From contig NZ_AP021903.1 in assembly GCF_018326005.1 (NCBI RefSeq), forward strand, positions 6,259,501-6,323,500: a DNA stretch of 64,000 bases, in the 5' to 3' direction. The notes beneath the pieces are model-generated. The model was not told where the DNA came from, made no database searches, and saw only the letters and a program-made list of their open reading frames with translations. Made by a program: the position numbers and the translations under genes. Every line of letters begins with the position of its first letter. Position 1 is the first letter of the stretch. The stretch comes from Pseudomonas sp. Seg1. Its GTDB lineage: Bacteria; Pseudomonadota; Gammaproteobacteria; Pseudomonadales; Pseudomonadaceae. Below are positions 38,163-47,387 of the stretch, one piece after another.

Positions 38163-38831
38163 ATGAGCAAAAAAGTTGCAGTGATCCTGTCCGGCAGTGG
38201 CGTATACGACGGCGCCGAAATCCACGAGAGCGTCATCACCCTGCTGCGCCTCGATCAACGCGGCGCGCAGGTGCAGTGCTTCGCGCCGAACATCGCGCAA
38301 TTGCATGTGATCAATCACCTGACCGGTGAAGAAATGCCCGAGTCGCGCAATGTGCTGGTGGAATCGGCACGCATCGCTCGCGGCAACATCAAGGACATCC
38401 GCGAGGCCGATGTCGACGACTTCGATGCGCTGATCGTGCCGGGCGGTTTTGGCGCAGCGAAAAACCTTTCAAACTTCGCCGTCGAGGGCGCTGGTTGCAC
38501 CGTGCAGCCTGAGGTTCTGGCGTTGGCCGAAGCGTTCGCCGAAGCGGGCAAACCGGTCGGTCTGATGTGCATCTCGCCGGCACTCGCGGCAAAGATCTAC
38601 GGCCCGGGCGTGACCTGCACCATCGGCAATGACGCCGACACCGCCACGGCGATGAACAAGATGGGCGCAACTCACGAAGACTGCGCGGTGACCGACATCG
38701 TCGAAGACAAGGCGCGCAAACTGGTGACTACCCCGGCGTACATGCTGGCGCAGAACATCAGCGAAGCGGCGTCGGGGATCAACAAACTCGTCGACCGCGT
38801 ACTTGAACTGACCCACGAGAACGATGCCTGA
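38163..38831 (+). CDS. elbB: ElbB-like glyoxalase of the DJ-1/PfpI superfamily
   Basis: The 222-residue protein matches ElbB (isoprenoid biosynthesis protein with amidotransferase-like domain; glyoxalase in E. coli). It begins KKVAVILSGSGVYDGAEIHE. The nucleophile-elbow Cys is in PVGLMCISPALAAKIYGPGV. AGAGAAACCC before ATG gives a modest SD. It stands alone, followed by a repeat region. Confidence 0.9.
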   Translation: MSKKVAVILSGSGVYDGAEIHESVITLLRLDQRGAQVQCFAPNIAQLHVINHLTGEEMPESRNVLVESARIARGNIKDIREADVDDFDALIVPGGFGAAKNLSNFAVEGAGCTVQPEVLALAEAFAEAGKPVGLMCISPALAAKIYGPGVTCTIGNDADTATAMNKMGATHEDCAVTDIVEDKARKLVTTPAYMLAQNISEAASGINKLVDRVLELTHENDA

Positions 38832-38842
38832 TTCTCCCGCAC

Positions 38843-38978
38843 GATCGTTCCCACGCTCTGCGTGGGAATGCCGCCATAGGCGCTCCGCGCCTGCTCACTT
38901 CGGCGGTACATTTGCGGTGAGGCCGGAACGCGGAGCGTCCCAAGATGCGTTCCCACGCGGAGCATGGGAACGAGCGTT
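38843..38978. repeat. Inverted repeat pair of the GTTCCCACGC type
   Basis: ATCGTTCCCACGCTCTGCGT is mirrored by a copy ending GGGAACGAGCG, with smaller inverted blocks (GGCGCTCCGCGCC, CGGAACGCGGAGCG) inside. This is a third repeat family in the window, between elbB and the UPF0178 gene. Confidence 0.78.
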
Positions 38979-38986
38979 CGTAAGGC

Positions 38987-39442
38987 TCAGGGTTTGCGGG
39001 TCAGACGCGTGATGATCCAGTCCAGCGCATTGGCGAACGCCTGCTTCTCGCGATCGCCGAACGGTGCGGGGCCGCCACTCATCTGACCCTGCTCACGCAG
39101 ATCGGTGAACAGGTTGCGCACGGCCAGGCGCTCGCCCATGTTCTGCGCATCGAACTCCTTGCCGCGCGGATCCAGCGCCGCCACGCCCTTCTTCACCAGC
39201 CGATCGGCCAGCGGGATATCGCTGCAGATCACCAGCTCACCAGGCACCGCGTGCTCGACCAGATAATCGTCCGCCGCATCCGGGCCGCTCGGCACCACGA
39301 TCAGCTTGACGATGGCCAGCCCCGGTTTGGTCTGCGGCTGCCCGGCCACCAGCACCACCTCGAACTGGCGCTTGAGGGCGAACTTCACCACCAGATCCTT
39401 CGCCTGCCGAGGGCAGGCGTCGGCATCGATCCATACACGCAT
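38987..39442 (-). CDS. UPF0178 (YaiI/YqxD) family protein
   Basis: ATG 39442 (or the adjacent ATG 39445) after GAGGA gives 151 residues beginning RVWIDADACPRQAKDL, the family signature. A NYN/PIN-like fold is expected, with acidic residues DADACP and CSDIPLADRL (about residues 76-85) forming a likely metal site. Nuclease activity is suggested by the fold but not shown. A REPIN lies just upstream. Confidence 0.88.
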   Translation of the reverse strand: MRVWIDADACPRQAKDLVVKFALKRQFEVVLVAGQPQTKPGLAIVKLIVVPSGPDAADDYLVEHAVPGELVICSDIPLADRLVKKGVAALDPRGKEFDAQNMGERLAVRNLFTDLREQGQMSGGPAPFGDREKQAFANALDWIITRLTRKP

Positions 39443-39468
39443 CATCTTTTCCTCTTCCCAAAAAGCAT

Positions 39469-39529
39469 CGCGGGCAAGCCCGCTCCCACAGGTTACGCGC
39501 AAATCCTGTGGGAGCGGGCTTGCCCGCGA
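39469..39529. repeat. REPIN, compact form
   Basis: Inverted REP pair with identical heads (GCGGGCAAGCCCGC) and only about 13 bases between the inner tails, the shortest spacer of the six pairs seen. Confidence 0.85.
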
Positions 39530-39550
39530 ATGTGAGCGCAGCGAATGCGG

Positions 39551-41446
39551 TTAAGCGGTGACCCGCTTCTTCTCGGCCACCCAACTGCGCCCGTACAACA
39601 CAACAATCGCCAGGATCGCCACAGCCTGCGCCGTCAGCGAATAGGCATCGGCGTGAATCCCCAGCCAATCGAACTCGAAGAACGCCACCGGCCGCGTGCC
39701 GAAGATTCCGGCTTCCTGCAACGCCTTCACGCCATGCCCGGCAAACACCACCGACAGCGCGCACAGCAGCGCGGCGTTGATGCTGAAGAACAGTGTCAGC
39801 GGTAGTTTCGCCGAACCGCGCAGGATCACCCACGCCAGACCGACCAGCAGCACCAGCGCCGTCGCCCCACCGGCGAGCACCGCGTCATGCCCGGCAGGAC
39901 CGGCCTGCAGCCACAGGGTTTCGTAGAACAGGATCACTTCGAAGAGTTCGCGATAGACCGAGAAGAACGCCAGAATCGCAAAACCAAAACGCCCGCCGCC
40001 GCCCACCAGGCTGCTCTTGATGTAATCCTGCCAGGCCGCTGCGTGGCGACGGTCGTGCATCCACACGCCGAGCCACAACACCATCACACTGGCGAACAGC
40101 GCCGTCGCACCTTCCAGAAGCTCACGTTGCGAACCGCTGACGTCGATCACGTACGCCGCCAGCGCCCAAGTGCCGAGGCCGGCCAGCAACGCCAGGCCCC
40201 AACCGACGTTGACGCTGCGCACCGCCGATTGCTGACCGGTGTTGCGCAGGAACGCGAGGATCGCCGCCAGCACCAGAATCGCTTCCAGACCTTCACGCAG
40301 CAGAATCAGCAGGCCGGAAATGTAGCTCAGCGACCAGCTCAGGCCATCGCTGCCGAGCAACCCGGCGGACTCTTTGAGTTTGGCTTTCGCCGCGTCCAGA
40401 CGTTGTTCGGCCTGCGCCACCGGCAGGCCGTCCTGCAACGACTGCCGGTAAGCCATCAACGACTTCTCGGTGTCCTTGCGCACGTTGGCGTCGACGTTAT
40501 CCAGCGAACTTTCAACCAGTTCGAAACCTTCCAGATACGCCGCTACCGACAGGTCGTAGGCCTGATCGTGTTCTCCGGCGCGGTAAGCCGCGAGGCTCTT
40601 GTCCAGGGTTGCTGCGGTGTAGTCGAGCAACTGCGCCGGGCCGCGTTTGACCTGCGGCGGCTGTGCACGTTGGGCACGGAACGTCGCAGCGGCTTGCGGA
40701 CCTTCGGCGGCCTGCACTTCGGCCGGCGTCTGGCGAGCCAGATCGGCGATGTTGTAGGTTTTCTCGGAGGTGGCCGCCGCGGCGTCGGCGCTGAAGCCGG
40801 CGATGTAGGTGGCCAGATCCCAACGCTGACGATCATCCAGTTGATCGGCAAACGCCGGCATGTCGGTGCCTTCGACGCCTTGGCCGAGGGTGTTGTAGAT
40901 CGCGTACAGACTCAGGTGATCCAGACGCGCCGCGTCACGCAGATTGGCCGGCGCTGGCGTCATGCCCAGACCTGCCGGACCGTCGCCGGCGCCGCTGTCG
41001 CCGTGGCACACCGAGCAGTTTTGCGCATACAGCGGCGCGCCACGGGTCGGATCTGGGGTGATGATCGGCGCCTGGCTGACTTCATACGCCACGGCCAGTT
41101 GTGCGCCCAGTTGCCGGGCCTGACGGGCAACGTCGGCGCCGTCCTGCTTCGCCGTGATCGCCGCGTGCAGCGCTTCGATACCCTGCTCCAGCGCCGCTTT
41201 CTCGGGTTTGGCCGGCATGTCGGCGATCAAGCCTTGCAGCGCCTGAGTGAACTCGAGCTGCTCGCGATATTCGGAGTCGTCGACGACTTTGCCCGCCGCG
41301 ACCGTCTGCGGGTAGTCGGCGCTGATGTAATCAAGCAGGTGCAGCGCTTGCGGTGCGCCTTCCACGGTATCGGCCAGCAGGTTGAAGCTGCTCAGGGCGC
41401 ACAACGGAAACACCAGCCAGGCCAGAAATCGGGACGAGGCAGTCAT
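39551..41446 (-). CDS. FTR1-family iron permease with fused cytochrome c domain
   Basis: The 631-residue protein has a signal peptide, a helical periplasmic part, a c-type haem site (YAQNCSVCHGDSGAGDGPAG, about residues 140-159), a second helical region, then the FTR1 membrane domain of seven helices. FTR1 signature motifs appear as LLREGLEAILVLAAILAF and VYRELFEVILFYETLW, whose REGLE/REXXE residues carry iron in yeast Ftr1 and EfeU. The cytochrome may oxidise Fe(II) to Fe(III) for uptake, an inference from the fusion. No Fur box was recognised upstream. Confidence 0.9.
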   Translation of the reverse strand: MTASSRFLAWLVFPLCALSSFNLLADTVEGAPQALHLLDYISADYPQTVAAGKVVDDSEYREQLEFTQALQGLIADMPAKPEKAALEQGIEALHAAITAKQDGADVARQARQLGAQLAVAYEVSQAPIITPDPTRGAPLYAQNCSVCHGDSGAGDGPAGLGMTPAPANLRDAARLDHLSLYAIYNTLGQGVEGTDMPAFADQLDDRQRWDLATYIAGFSADAAAATSEKTYNIADLARQTPAEVQAAEGPQAAATFRAQRAQPPQVKRGPAQLLDYTAATLDKSLAAYRAGEHDQAYDLSVAAYLEGFELVESSLDNVDANVRKDTEKSLMAYRQSLQDGLPVAQAEQRLDAAKAKLKESAGLLGSDGLSWSLSYISGLLILLREGLEAILVLAAILAFLRNTGQQSAVRSVNVGWGLALLAGLGTWALAAYVIDVSGSQRELLEGATALFASVMVLWLGVWMHDRRHAAAWQDYIKSSLVGGGGRFGFAILAFFSVYRELFEVILFYETLWLQAGPAGHDAVLAGGATALVLLVGLAWVILRGSAKLPLTLFFSINAALLCALSVVFAGHGVKALQEAGIFGTRPVAFFEFDWLGIHADAYSLTAQAVAILAIVVLYGRSWVAEKKRVTA

Positions 41447-41531
41447 GAAGAGGTCTCAAGTGGAAATGCGAAGTTACATATTGTTCACTTCGAACACGTT
41501 TCCCTCAAGCTTTGTCGGCGTTTCGGCGTTT

Positions 41532-42431
41532 TTAACGCGTGGGTGTGCTCAGGTTCCGGTAATGCTCGGTCATGAAATCAACGAACACTTTGACCTTCAG
41601 TGCGACATGTCGGGCATGCGGATACAGCGCGTAATAATGCCGCTGGCCGAGGGTGCAGTTGGGCAGGATCTGCACCAGCCGCCCGCTCAACAAGTCGTCC
41701 TGCACCGTGGCCCGGGTGAATGAGGCGATGCCGACACCGGCCAGCGCGGCAGCATGCAGTGAGCTGATCGAGTTCGCCTTGAAGTGACCTTGTGCCCTGA
41801 GCGGCGTGGTTGCTCCGCGCGCATCGGACAACAACCAGTCGCTGCCACCGGCAAACGCCAACAATTGATGCCCGGTCAACTCCCGGGCCTGACGCACCAG
41901 ACCATGGCGCGCCACATAAGCCGGCGATGCCACCAGCAACATGTCCGAGACCGTGAGCAATCGCGCCACCAATGACGAGTCCGCCAGTGGCCCGCAAATG
42001 CGCAGCGCAACATCGAAACCTTCGGCAATCAGATCGACGAAGCGGTCGTCGCAGGACAGATCGACGTCAATGTCGGGGTAACGCTGCTGAAACGCCGGGA
42101 GCCAGTTCGCCAGCTCCAGCGTGCCGATCACCATCGGTGCGCTGATACGCAGGACGCCGCTGGGACTTTCATGGGCCTGACCGACTGCGATGGCGGCTTG
42201 ATCCAGTCGATCAAGAATGTCCACGCACGCGGCGTAATACTGCTGCCCGGCGGTGGTCAAGCTGAAGCGCCGGGTGTTGCGGTTGATCAACCGCGTGCCG
42301 AGCTCGGTTTCCAACTGCTGCAATTGCCGGGAAACGGTCGAGTGCGTGGTGTCGAGTCGCTCGGCGGCGGCGCTGAAGCCGCGACACTCGACGATGCAAC
42401 GAAACGCACGCATGGCCAGCAGTTGATTCAT
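41532..42431 (-). CDS. LysR-family transcriptional regulator
   Basis: The 299-residue product has the N-terminal winged helix-turn-helix (CRGFSAAAERLDTTHSTVSR, about residues 15-34) and a LysR effector domain similar to the group that includes AphB/DmlR-like regulators (SPSGVLRISAPMVIGTLELA). Its divergent neighbour is the first lipoprotein gene at 42610; LysR proteins often act on such a divergent gene, but nothing in the sequence proves it. Confidence 0.9.
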   Translation of the reverse strand: MNQLLAMRAFRCIVECRGFSAAAERLDTTHSTVSRQLQQLETELGTRLINRNTRRFSLTTAGQQYYAACVDILDRLDQAAIAVGQAHESPSGVLRISAPMVIGTLELANWLPAFQQRYPDIDVDLSCDDRFVDLIAEGFDVALRICGPLADSSLVARLLTVSDMLLVASPAYVARHGLVRQARELTGHQLLAFAGGSDWLLSDARGATTPLRAQGHFKANSISSLHAAALAGVGIASFTRATVQDDLLSGRLVQILPNCTLGQRHYYALYPHARHVALKVKVFVDFMTEHYRNLSTPTR

Positions 42432-42609
42432 TGAAGTCCCGGACTCAGTGAAAGACAGGTGGCCAAGGCTAGCTCAATCCACTCGGCCATCCCACCTGTA
42501 ACCGTTGCAGGGCACGAAGTGTCGGCGCAAAACAGAGCAGCATATGGCCACTACTCACCTCTATACTGCGTCGACTTGTCGTTTTTCTGCTCAAGGATGA
42601 CCCCTTCCA

Positions 42610-44001
42610 ATGCGCCAATGCCTGTTGCTGCCCCTCATGATCGCGACCCTTGTGCAACTGGCGGGATGCGGCGCTTACCGCAATTACGACCTGGAACTGC
42701 AACAGACCACCGACCAGCTCAAGTCCGGCAACGTCGACGCCTCACTCGCACTGATCGAAGCGCACAACCCCGATGCCGAAAAGGATTTGCTCTATTACCT
42801 GGAGAAAGGTGCAGTCCTCAGTGCCGGCGGTGAGCTGCCGCAGAGTCAGGTGGCGTGGCGCAGTGCCGAACAGATGATCATTCAGCGTCAGGACACTATC
42901 GAAACCACCGGCGATAAATTGCTCGCCGCGATGGGCGATCACTGGGGCGGCATCATCAACGACAAGATTCGCCGTTACGATGGCTACGACTACGAAAAGG
43001 TCATGCTGACCACGCAAATGGCCCTCAACCAGTTGTCCGCGAATGACTTCGACGGCGCCCGGGCCGACATCAAGAAAACCCATGAGCGGGAAACGCTGAT
43101 CGCCCGTCAGCGAGAACTGGAATACGAACGCGTCGAAGCAGCGGCCAAGGCTCAGGGCGCGCGCGTGCACTACAAGGATCTGCAAGGTTACCCGGTAGTC
43201 ATGCTCGATTCGCCCGCCGTCATTGCGTTGAAAAACGGTTATCAGAGTGCGTTCAGCCACTATCTCGCCGGGTTCACCTACGAAGCGCTGGGTGAAAAGG
43301 ATCTCGCGGCACCGGGTTATCGTCAGGCCATTGAGCTGCGCCCGGACATGGCGTTTTTCCAGCAAGCATTACGCGACCTCGACAGCCCCGGACTCAAAGC
43401 CGACGAAAGCGACGTGCTGATCATCGTGCAAAGTGGCCTGGCGCCCGCGCGCAGTTCGGTGCGTGTGCCCTACCCGGTGAAGCTGGCGGACGGGCAAGTC
43501 ATCGTTGCCAATATCTCCTTCCCGGTGATGGTGCCCGACACCTCCACCCAGCCAATCAGCCAGGTCAGCATCGACGGGCGCCAGAAAAAGCTGATCGCGG
43601 TCAACAACATCACTGACATGTCCTTGCGGACGTTGCGTGACGATATGCCGGGGATTATTCAGCGCACCACCTACCGGGCATTCCTCGCAGCAGACGTTCA
43701 GGGCACCGACAATCGCCGCGATCCGAGCAAGGCCTCATACGTGACTCACTGGGATGGTTTCGAGCAGGCCGATACACGCACTTGGCGCACCCTGCCCAAT
43801 CTCACACAGGTCGCGCGTTTGCGCCTGAAAAAGGGCGATCACCTGATCAGCCTGCCGAATGCCACTGCGCCGCTGAAAATCCGTATCGATCAGAACCGTC
43901 AGATGATTGGCCTGCGCGTGCTGGGAGACCGTATCTTCGCGAATGGCAGCGCTTTTCAGCCCGGTGCTTCTGCGGTCAACCGCGTATCCGGCCTGAAATA
44001 A
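42610..44001 (+). CDS. COG3014-family TPR-like lipoprotein, copy 1
   Basis: A 463-residue lipoprotein: signal peptide with lipobox LAGC (Cys about residue 20), TPR-like helical repeats (KSGNVDASLALIEAHN; HYLAGFTYEALGEKDLAAPG), then a beta-rich C-terminal half with the conserved DVLIIVQSGLAPARSSVRVP. It is about as long as the next gene product and aligns with it along the whole length, so the two are tandem paralogues. Position 2 of the mature protein is Gly, fitting outer-membrane sorting. Function unknown to me. Confidence 0.85.
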   Translation: MRQCLLLPLMIATLVQLAGCGAYRNYDLELQQTTDQLKSGNVDASLALIEAHNPDAEKDLLYYLEKGAVLSAGGELPQSQVAWRSAEQMIIQRQDTIETTGDKLLAAMGDHWGGIINDKIRRYDGYDYEKVMLTTQMALNQLSANDFDGARADIKKTHERETLIARQRELEYERVEAAAKAQGARVHYKDLQGYPVVMLDSPAVIALKNGYQSAFSHYLAGFTYEALGEKDLAAPGYRQAIELRPDMAFFQQALRDLDSPGLKADESDVLIIVQSGLAPARSSVRVPYPVKLADGQVIVANISFPVMVPDTSTQPISQVSIDGRQKKLIAVNNITDMSLRTLRDDMPGIIQRTTYRAFLAADVQGTDNRRDPSKASYVTHWDGFEQADTRTWRTLPNLTQVARLRLKKGDHLISLPNATAPLKIRIDQNRQMIGLRVLGDRIFANGSAFQPGASAVNRVSGLK

Positions 44002-44039
44002 CTAATGGCACGAAACTAACAAATGCAATTAAAAAGCTA

Positions 44040-44068
44040 TTACATAGCCAGCACCGCCCGCCTATAAT
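44040..44068 (+). promoter_or_regulatory. Predicted sigma-70 promoter of copy 2 and downstream genes
   Basis: TTACAT (44040-44045), a 17-base spacer and a perfect TATAAT (44063-44068). Transcription would begin near 44075, leaving a leader of about 135 bases that contains a CCTC...GAGG hairpin near 44105-44120. Confidence 0.65.
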
Positions 44069-44209
44069 GCCGCGCCCTCGCTATTGCGAAACGGCATTAA
44101 AGCTCCTCTGGTTATGAGGAATTGGCAGGAGGCCAACGCCACTGTCGATGGGTCACACCAGCCCGACCAGCATCCGCGGCTGTAGTTACTCCAGGGAAGA
44201 AGTACCCCC

Positions 44210-45604
44210 ATGGCATTCCGCGCTCCCACTCTGATCGCGCTCAGCGCCGTCACTCTGCTGTCCGGCTGTTCGGCGTTTCGCAACTACGACTCCGAACTGG
44301 CACAGACCAACCAGCAACTGGCCTCCGGCAACGTCGACGCCGCGCTGACCTTGCTGGAAAAGAACAACACCGGCCCTGACAAAGACCTGCTCTATTACTT
44401 CGAGAAAGGTGAACTGCTGCGCGCCAAGGGCGACCTGTCCGGCAGCCAGAACGCCTGGACCAGCGCCGATGTAGTGGTCGGTCAGTGGGAAGATTCGGTC
44501 AAGCTCGACACCGGCAAATACCTCGCTCAGTTCGGCAGCTTCGTCGTCAACGACAAGGTTCGCCGCTACGAAGGTTACGACTACGAAAAAGTCATGCTGA
44601 CCACGCAGATGGCCCTGAACCTGCTGGCGGTGAATGACTTCGACGGCGCACGCACCGCGATCAAGAAGACTCACGAACGCGAAGCGGTGATCGCCGACCT
44701 GCGTGACAAGGAATACCTCAAGAGCGAGGAAGAGGCCGAGAAAGAAGGCATCAAGACTCAATACAAGGACCTGCAGGGCTATCCGGTCGCCAGCCTCGAC
44801 GCGCCGGAAGTGGTCAGCCTGAAAAACAGCTACCAGAGTGCGTTCAGCCATTACCTGGCCGGCTTCGTCTATGAAGCCCTCGGTGAAAAAGATCTGGCTG
44901 CGCCGGGCTACCGCAAGGCAGCCGAACTGCGCCCGAACACGCCGCTGCTGGAACAGGCGCTGGTCAACCTCGACAAGCCGAGCAAAAGCGACGACAGCGA
45001 CATCCTGATCGTCGTGCAAAGCGGCCTGGCGCCGTCCCGTGATTCGATTCGGGTGCCGCTGCCGTTGCCGATCTCCAACAACGTGGTGATCACCCCGCTG
45101 TCGTTCCCGATCATCAAGGCTGACACCTCCACCGCGCCATTCGCGCAGATCGGTGTCGACGGCCAGCAGGTCAATCTGACCGCCCTCAACAGCACCACCG
45201 CCATGTCCCGCCGCGCCTTGCGCGATGACATGCCGGGGATCATCGTGCGCACCACCGTGCGCGCGATCACCAAAGGCGTAGCGCAGAAGAAGATCAACGA
45301 AACCAACCCGCTGGCAGGTCTCGCGGTCGGTATTTCTTCAGCCGTGCTCGAAGGTGCCGATACCCGTACGTGGCGCACCCTGCCGGACAACACCCAAGTG
45401 GTGCGTCTGCGCCTGAAAAAGGGTGAGCATCAGGTTACCCTGCCGAGCGCCGTGGGCGGTTCGGTGGTCAAGGTCACCGTTGACCAGCGCTATCAAGTGA
45501 TCAGCCTGCGTGCCGTCGGCAATCAGGTGTTCGCTGGCGGTCTCGCCGCCCATGTCATCCCGAGCGCCGGCGCGACCAACGTGGCCAGCCTCAAACAACC
45601 TTAA
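44210..45604 (+). CDS. COG3014-family TPR-like lipoprotein, copy 2
   Basis: The 464-residue paralogue of the previous gene has lipobox LSGC (Cys about residue 20), the same TPR-like units (ASGNVDAALTLLEKNN; HYLAGFVYEALGEKDLAAPG) and the same beta-rich motif DILIVVQSGLAPSRDSIRVP. Long identical stretches such as YEGYDYEKVMLTTQMALN show a fairly recent duplication. It has its own promoter and leads three further envelope genes, so this copy is the one in the operon proper. Confidence 0.87.
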   Translation: MAFRAPTLIALSAVTLLSGCSAFRNYDSELAQTNQQLASGNVDAALTLLEKNNTGPDKDLLYYFEKGELLRAKGDLSGSQNAWTSADVVVGQWEDSVKLDTGKYLAQFGSFVVNDKVRRYEGYDYEKVMLTTQMALNLLAVNDFDGARTAIKKTHEREAVIADLRDKEYLKSEEEAEKEGIKTQYKDLQGYPVASLDAPEVVSLKNSYQSAFSHYLAGFVYEALGEKDLAAPGYRKAAELRPNTPLLEQALVNLDKPSKSDDSDILIVVQSGLAPSRDSIRVPLPLPISNNVVITPLSFPIIKADTSTAPFAQIGVDGQQVNLTALNSTTAMSRRALRDDMPGIIVRTTVRAITKGVAQKKINETNPLAGLAVGISSAVLEGADTRTWRTLPDNTQVVRLRLKKGEHQVTLPSAVGGSVVKVTVDQRYQVISLRAVGNQVFAGGLAAHVIPSAGATNVASLKQP

Positions 45605-45619
45605 GAACGGAGTCTTTGC

Positions 45620-45994
45620 ATGCGCTTCAAACTCATCGCCGTCGCCGCCCTCGCCTTGCTGGCGAGCGGCTGCGCCACCCCGCCGCCACCTGAGCCGGGC
45701 AGCGCCGCGAGCAAAGTCGTGGCCATGGGGCCGCAGAAACACATCGTCGTCGGCGCCATGCGCGTCGCCCGCGAAAACGGTTTCATGACCGTCAACGTGC
45801 AGTTGAGCAACACCCTCAACAGCAACAAGACGTTCTACTACCGCTTCGCCTGGCTCGGCCCGGAAGGTTTCCCGATTGCCGAGGAAGAAGTCTGGAAGAG
45901 CCAGATGATGTATGGCGCCCAGACCAGCTTCATCCAGGGCATCGCCCCGACCCCGAAAGCCGTGGACTTCCGTCTGGAACTCAAGACGCCGTAA
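45620..45994 (+). CDS. YcfL-like (DUF1425) lipoprotein
   Basis: A 124-residue lipoprotein with lipobox LASGC near residue 19 and a DUF1425/YcfL beta-sandwich (KTFYYRFAWLGPEGFPIAEE). In E. coli ycfL lies beside lpoB, and the same pair occurs here. It starts 15 bases after the previous stop. Function is unknown. Confidence 0.83.
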   Translation: MRFKLIAVAALALLASGCATPPPPEPGSAASKVVAMGPQKHIVVGAMRVARENGFMTVNVQLSNTLNSNKTFYYRFAWLGPEGFPIAEEEVWKSQMMYGAQTSFIQGIAPTPKAVDFRLELKTP

Positions 45995-46030
45995 GCCCGC
46001 CACCCTATTTCTGATTTAGAGAACACTGCC

Positions 46031-46618
46031 ATGTTTGTACGCTTTTCCTGCATCGCCGTTATCGCCCTGCTGGCCTCCGGCTGCGCCAACACCTCGCCGA
46101 CCCTGGGCAGCAAGAACATCAGCTACGGCGACACCAAAGCGGTTGAAACCGTGACCAACGAATTCGGTTCGACCGACCTGCAAATGATCGCCGAGTCGAT
46201 GACCCGCTCGCTGGCTCAGTCCGGCATTCTGCAGAACCGTCCTGTGGTTCAGGTCTACGACGTGAAAAACAAGACCAGCGAGTACATCGATACCCGCGAA
46301 ATCACCACCAGCATCAAGACCCAGCTGATGAAAACCGGCGTTGCGCGTTTTGCCAGCGACAACAATGCGATGCAGAGCCAGGTTGACCAGCTGAAGCTGC
46401 AAAACCAGAGCGGTCTGTACAAGAAGAGCACCGTGGCCAAGACCGGCAACATGGTGGCTGCCAAGTACCGCATCGAAGGCTCGATCAGCTCGATCGTCAA
46501 GCGCAGCAGCGATTACAAAGACGTCTTCTACAAATTCAGCCTGCAATTGATTGACGTGGAAAGCGGTCTGGCCGAGTGGATGGACGAAAAAGAGATCCGC
46601 AAAACCACGGAGCGTTAA
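46031..46618 (+). CDS. LpoB-family lipoprotein
   Basis: The 195-residue product has lipobox LASGC (about residue 18) and an LpoB-type domain (TREITTSIKTQLMKTGVARF, then NMVAAKYRIEGSISSIVKRS and FSLQLIDVESGLAEWMDEKE). E. coli LpoB activates PBP1b from the outer membrane, but it has a long disordered linker that is missing here, and in P. aeruginosa PBP1b is activated by LpoP instead. So the family call is firm and the PBP1b role is not. Genomic pairing with a YcfL-like gene matches E. coli. Confidence 0.83.
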   Translation: MFVRFSCIAVIALLASGCANTSPTLGSKNISYGDTKAVETVTNEFGSTDLQMIAESMTRSLAQSGILQNRPVVQVYDVKNKTSEYIDTREITTSIKTQLMKTGVARFASDNNAMQSQVDQLKLQNQSGLYKKSTVAKTGNMVAAKYRIEGSISSIVKRSSDYKDVFYKFSLQLIDVESGLAEWMDEKEIRKTTER

Positions 46619-46621
46619 TCG

Positions 46622-47365
46622 ATGCGCGCATGGATTGGCATGATGGCCCTGGCTTGCGCGTTTGGCGCGCAAGCGGCCCCGAAAGTCGCGGTGACGGATC
46701 TGGCGTACCAGGAGCGTGTGGAGCAATACATCCACATCGTTTCGGCCCAGAGCAATCATCGCGAGAGTTACTACAGCGCCAGCGGTTCTTCGAGCTACAA
46801 CGAGATCGAAGCGACCACCAGCTACATCGAACAGGGCGAGCTGCGCAAATTCACCGGCGACATCAAGGGTGAAATTCTGCGTACCGGCATGTTTCAGCTG
46901 GTGCAGGGCACGCCGTACACCGCGTCGTCCAAGGGCGATGTCTATGACGTGATCAAACGCATCAAGGCCGGCAACTTCAAAGGCGCCGACTACGTACTGT
47001 TTGGCACGGTGTCGGACATCGACTTCACCCAGGACATGAACGAGCTGGCGCACACCGACAGCTATTCGGCGGTACTGGGCCTGACGCTGGTGGCGGATTT
47101 CAGCCTGATCAACACCAAGACCTTCGAAATCACTTCGGCCTTCACGGCAATGGGTGAAGCGCAGGACACCAAACTGGTGAACGGCCGCGACATCAAGATC
47201 TCGCTGAACCGCCCACGGGTGGTGCGTGAAGTGTCGAAGGCGCTGGGCGAAGACGTCGCCGGGCAACTGAGCCAACAGCTCGGTGGTGGCGGCTACGAGC
47301 AGCCGCGTGAAGCGCCGCAGCGCAACAATCTGCCGCGTGATACTGCGCCGGTGATCTTGCGCTGA
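46622..47365 (+). CDS. CsgG-like periplasmic protein
   Basis: A 247-residue protein starting three bases after the LpoB-like stop. A signal peptide without lipobox (WIGMMALACAFGAQAA) precedes a fold with CsgG/FlgT-like pattern: PKVAVTDLAYQERVE at the start and GADYVLFGTVSDIDFT in the middle. The C terminus (from about 215) is polar and Arg/Gln/Pro-rich. It completes a run of envelope genes from 44210. I do not know its function. Confidence 0.75.
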   Translation: MRAWIGMMALACAFGAQAAPKVAVTDLAYQERVEQYIHIVSAQSNHRESYYSASGSSSYNEIEATTSYIEQGELRKFTGDIKGEILRTGMFQLVQGTPYTASSKGDVYDVIKRIKAGNFKGADYVLFGTVSDIDFTQDMNELAHTDSYSAVLGLTLVADFSLINTKTFEITSAFTAMGEAQDTKLVNGRDIKISLNRPRVVREVSKALGEDVAGQLSQQLGGGGYEQPREAPQRNNLPRDTAPVILR

Positions 47366-47387
47366 TTGATTTGGAGAAATGCTTTCC

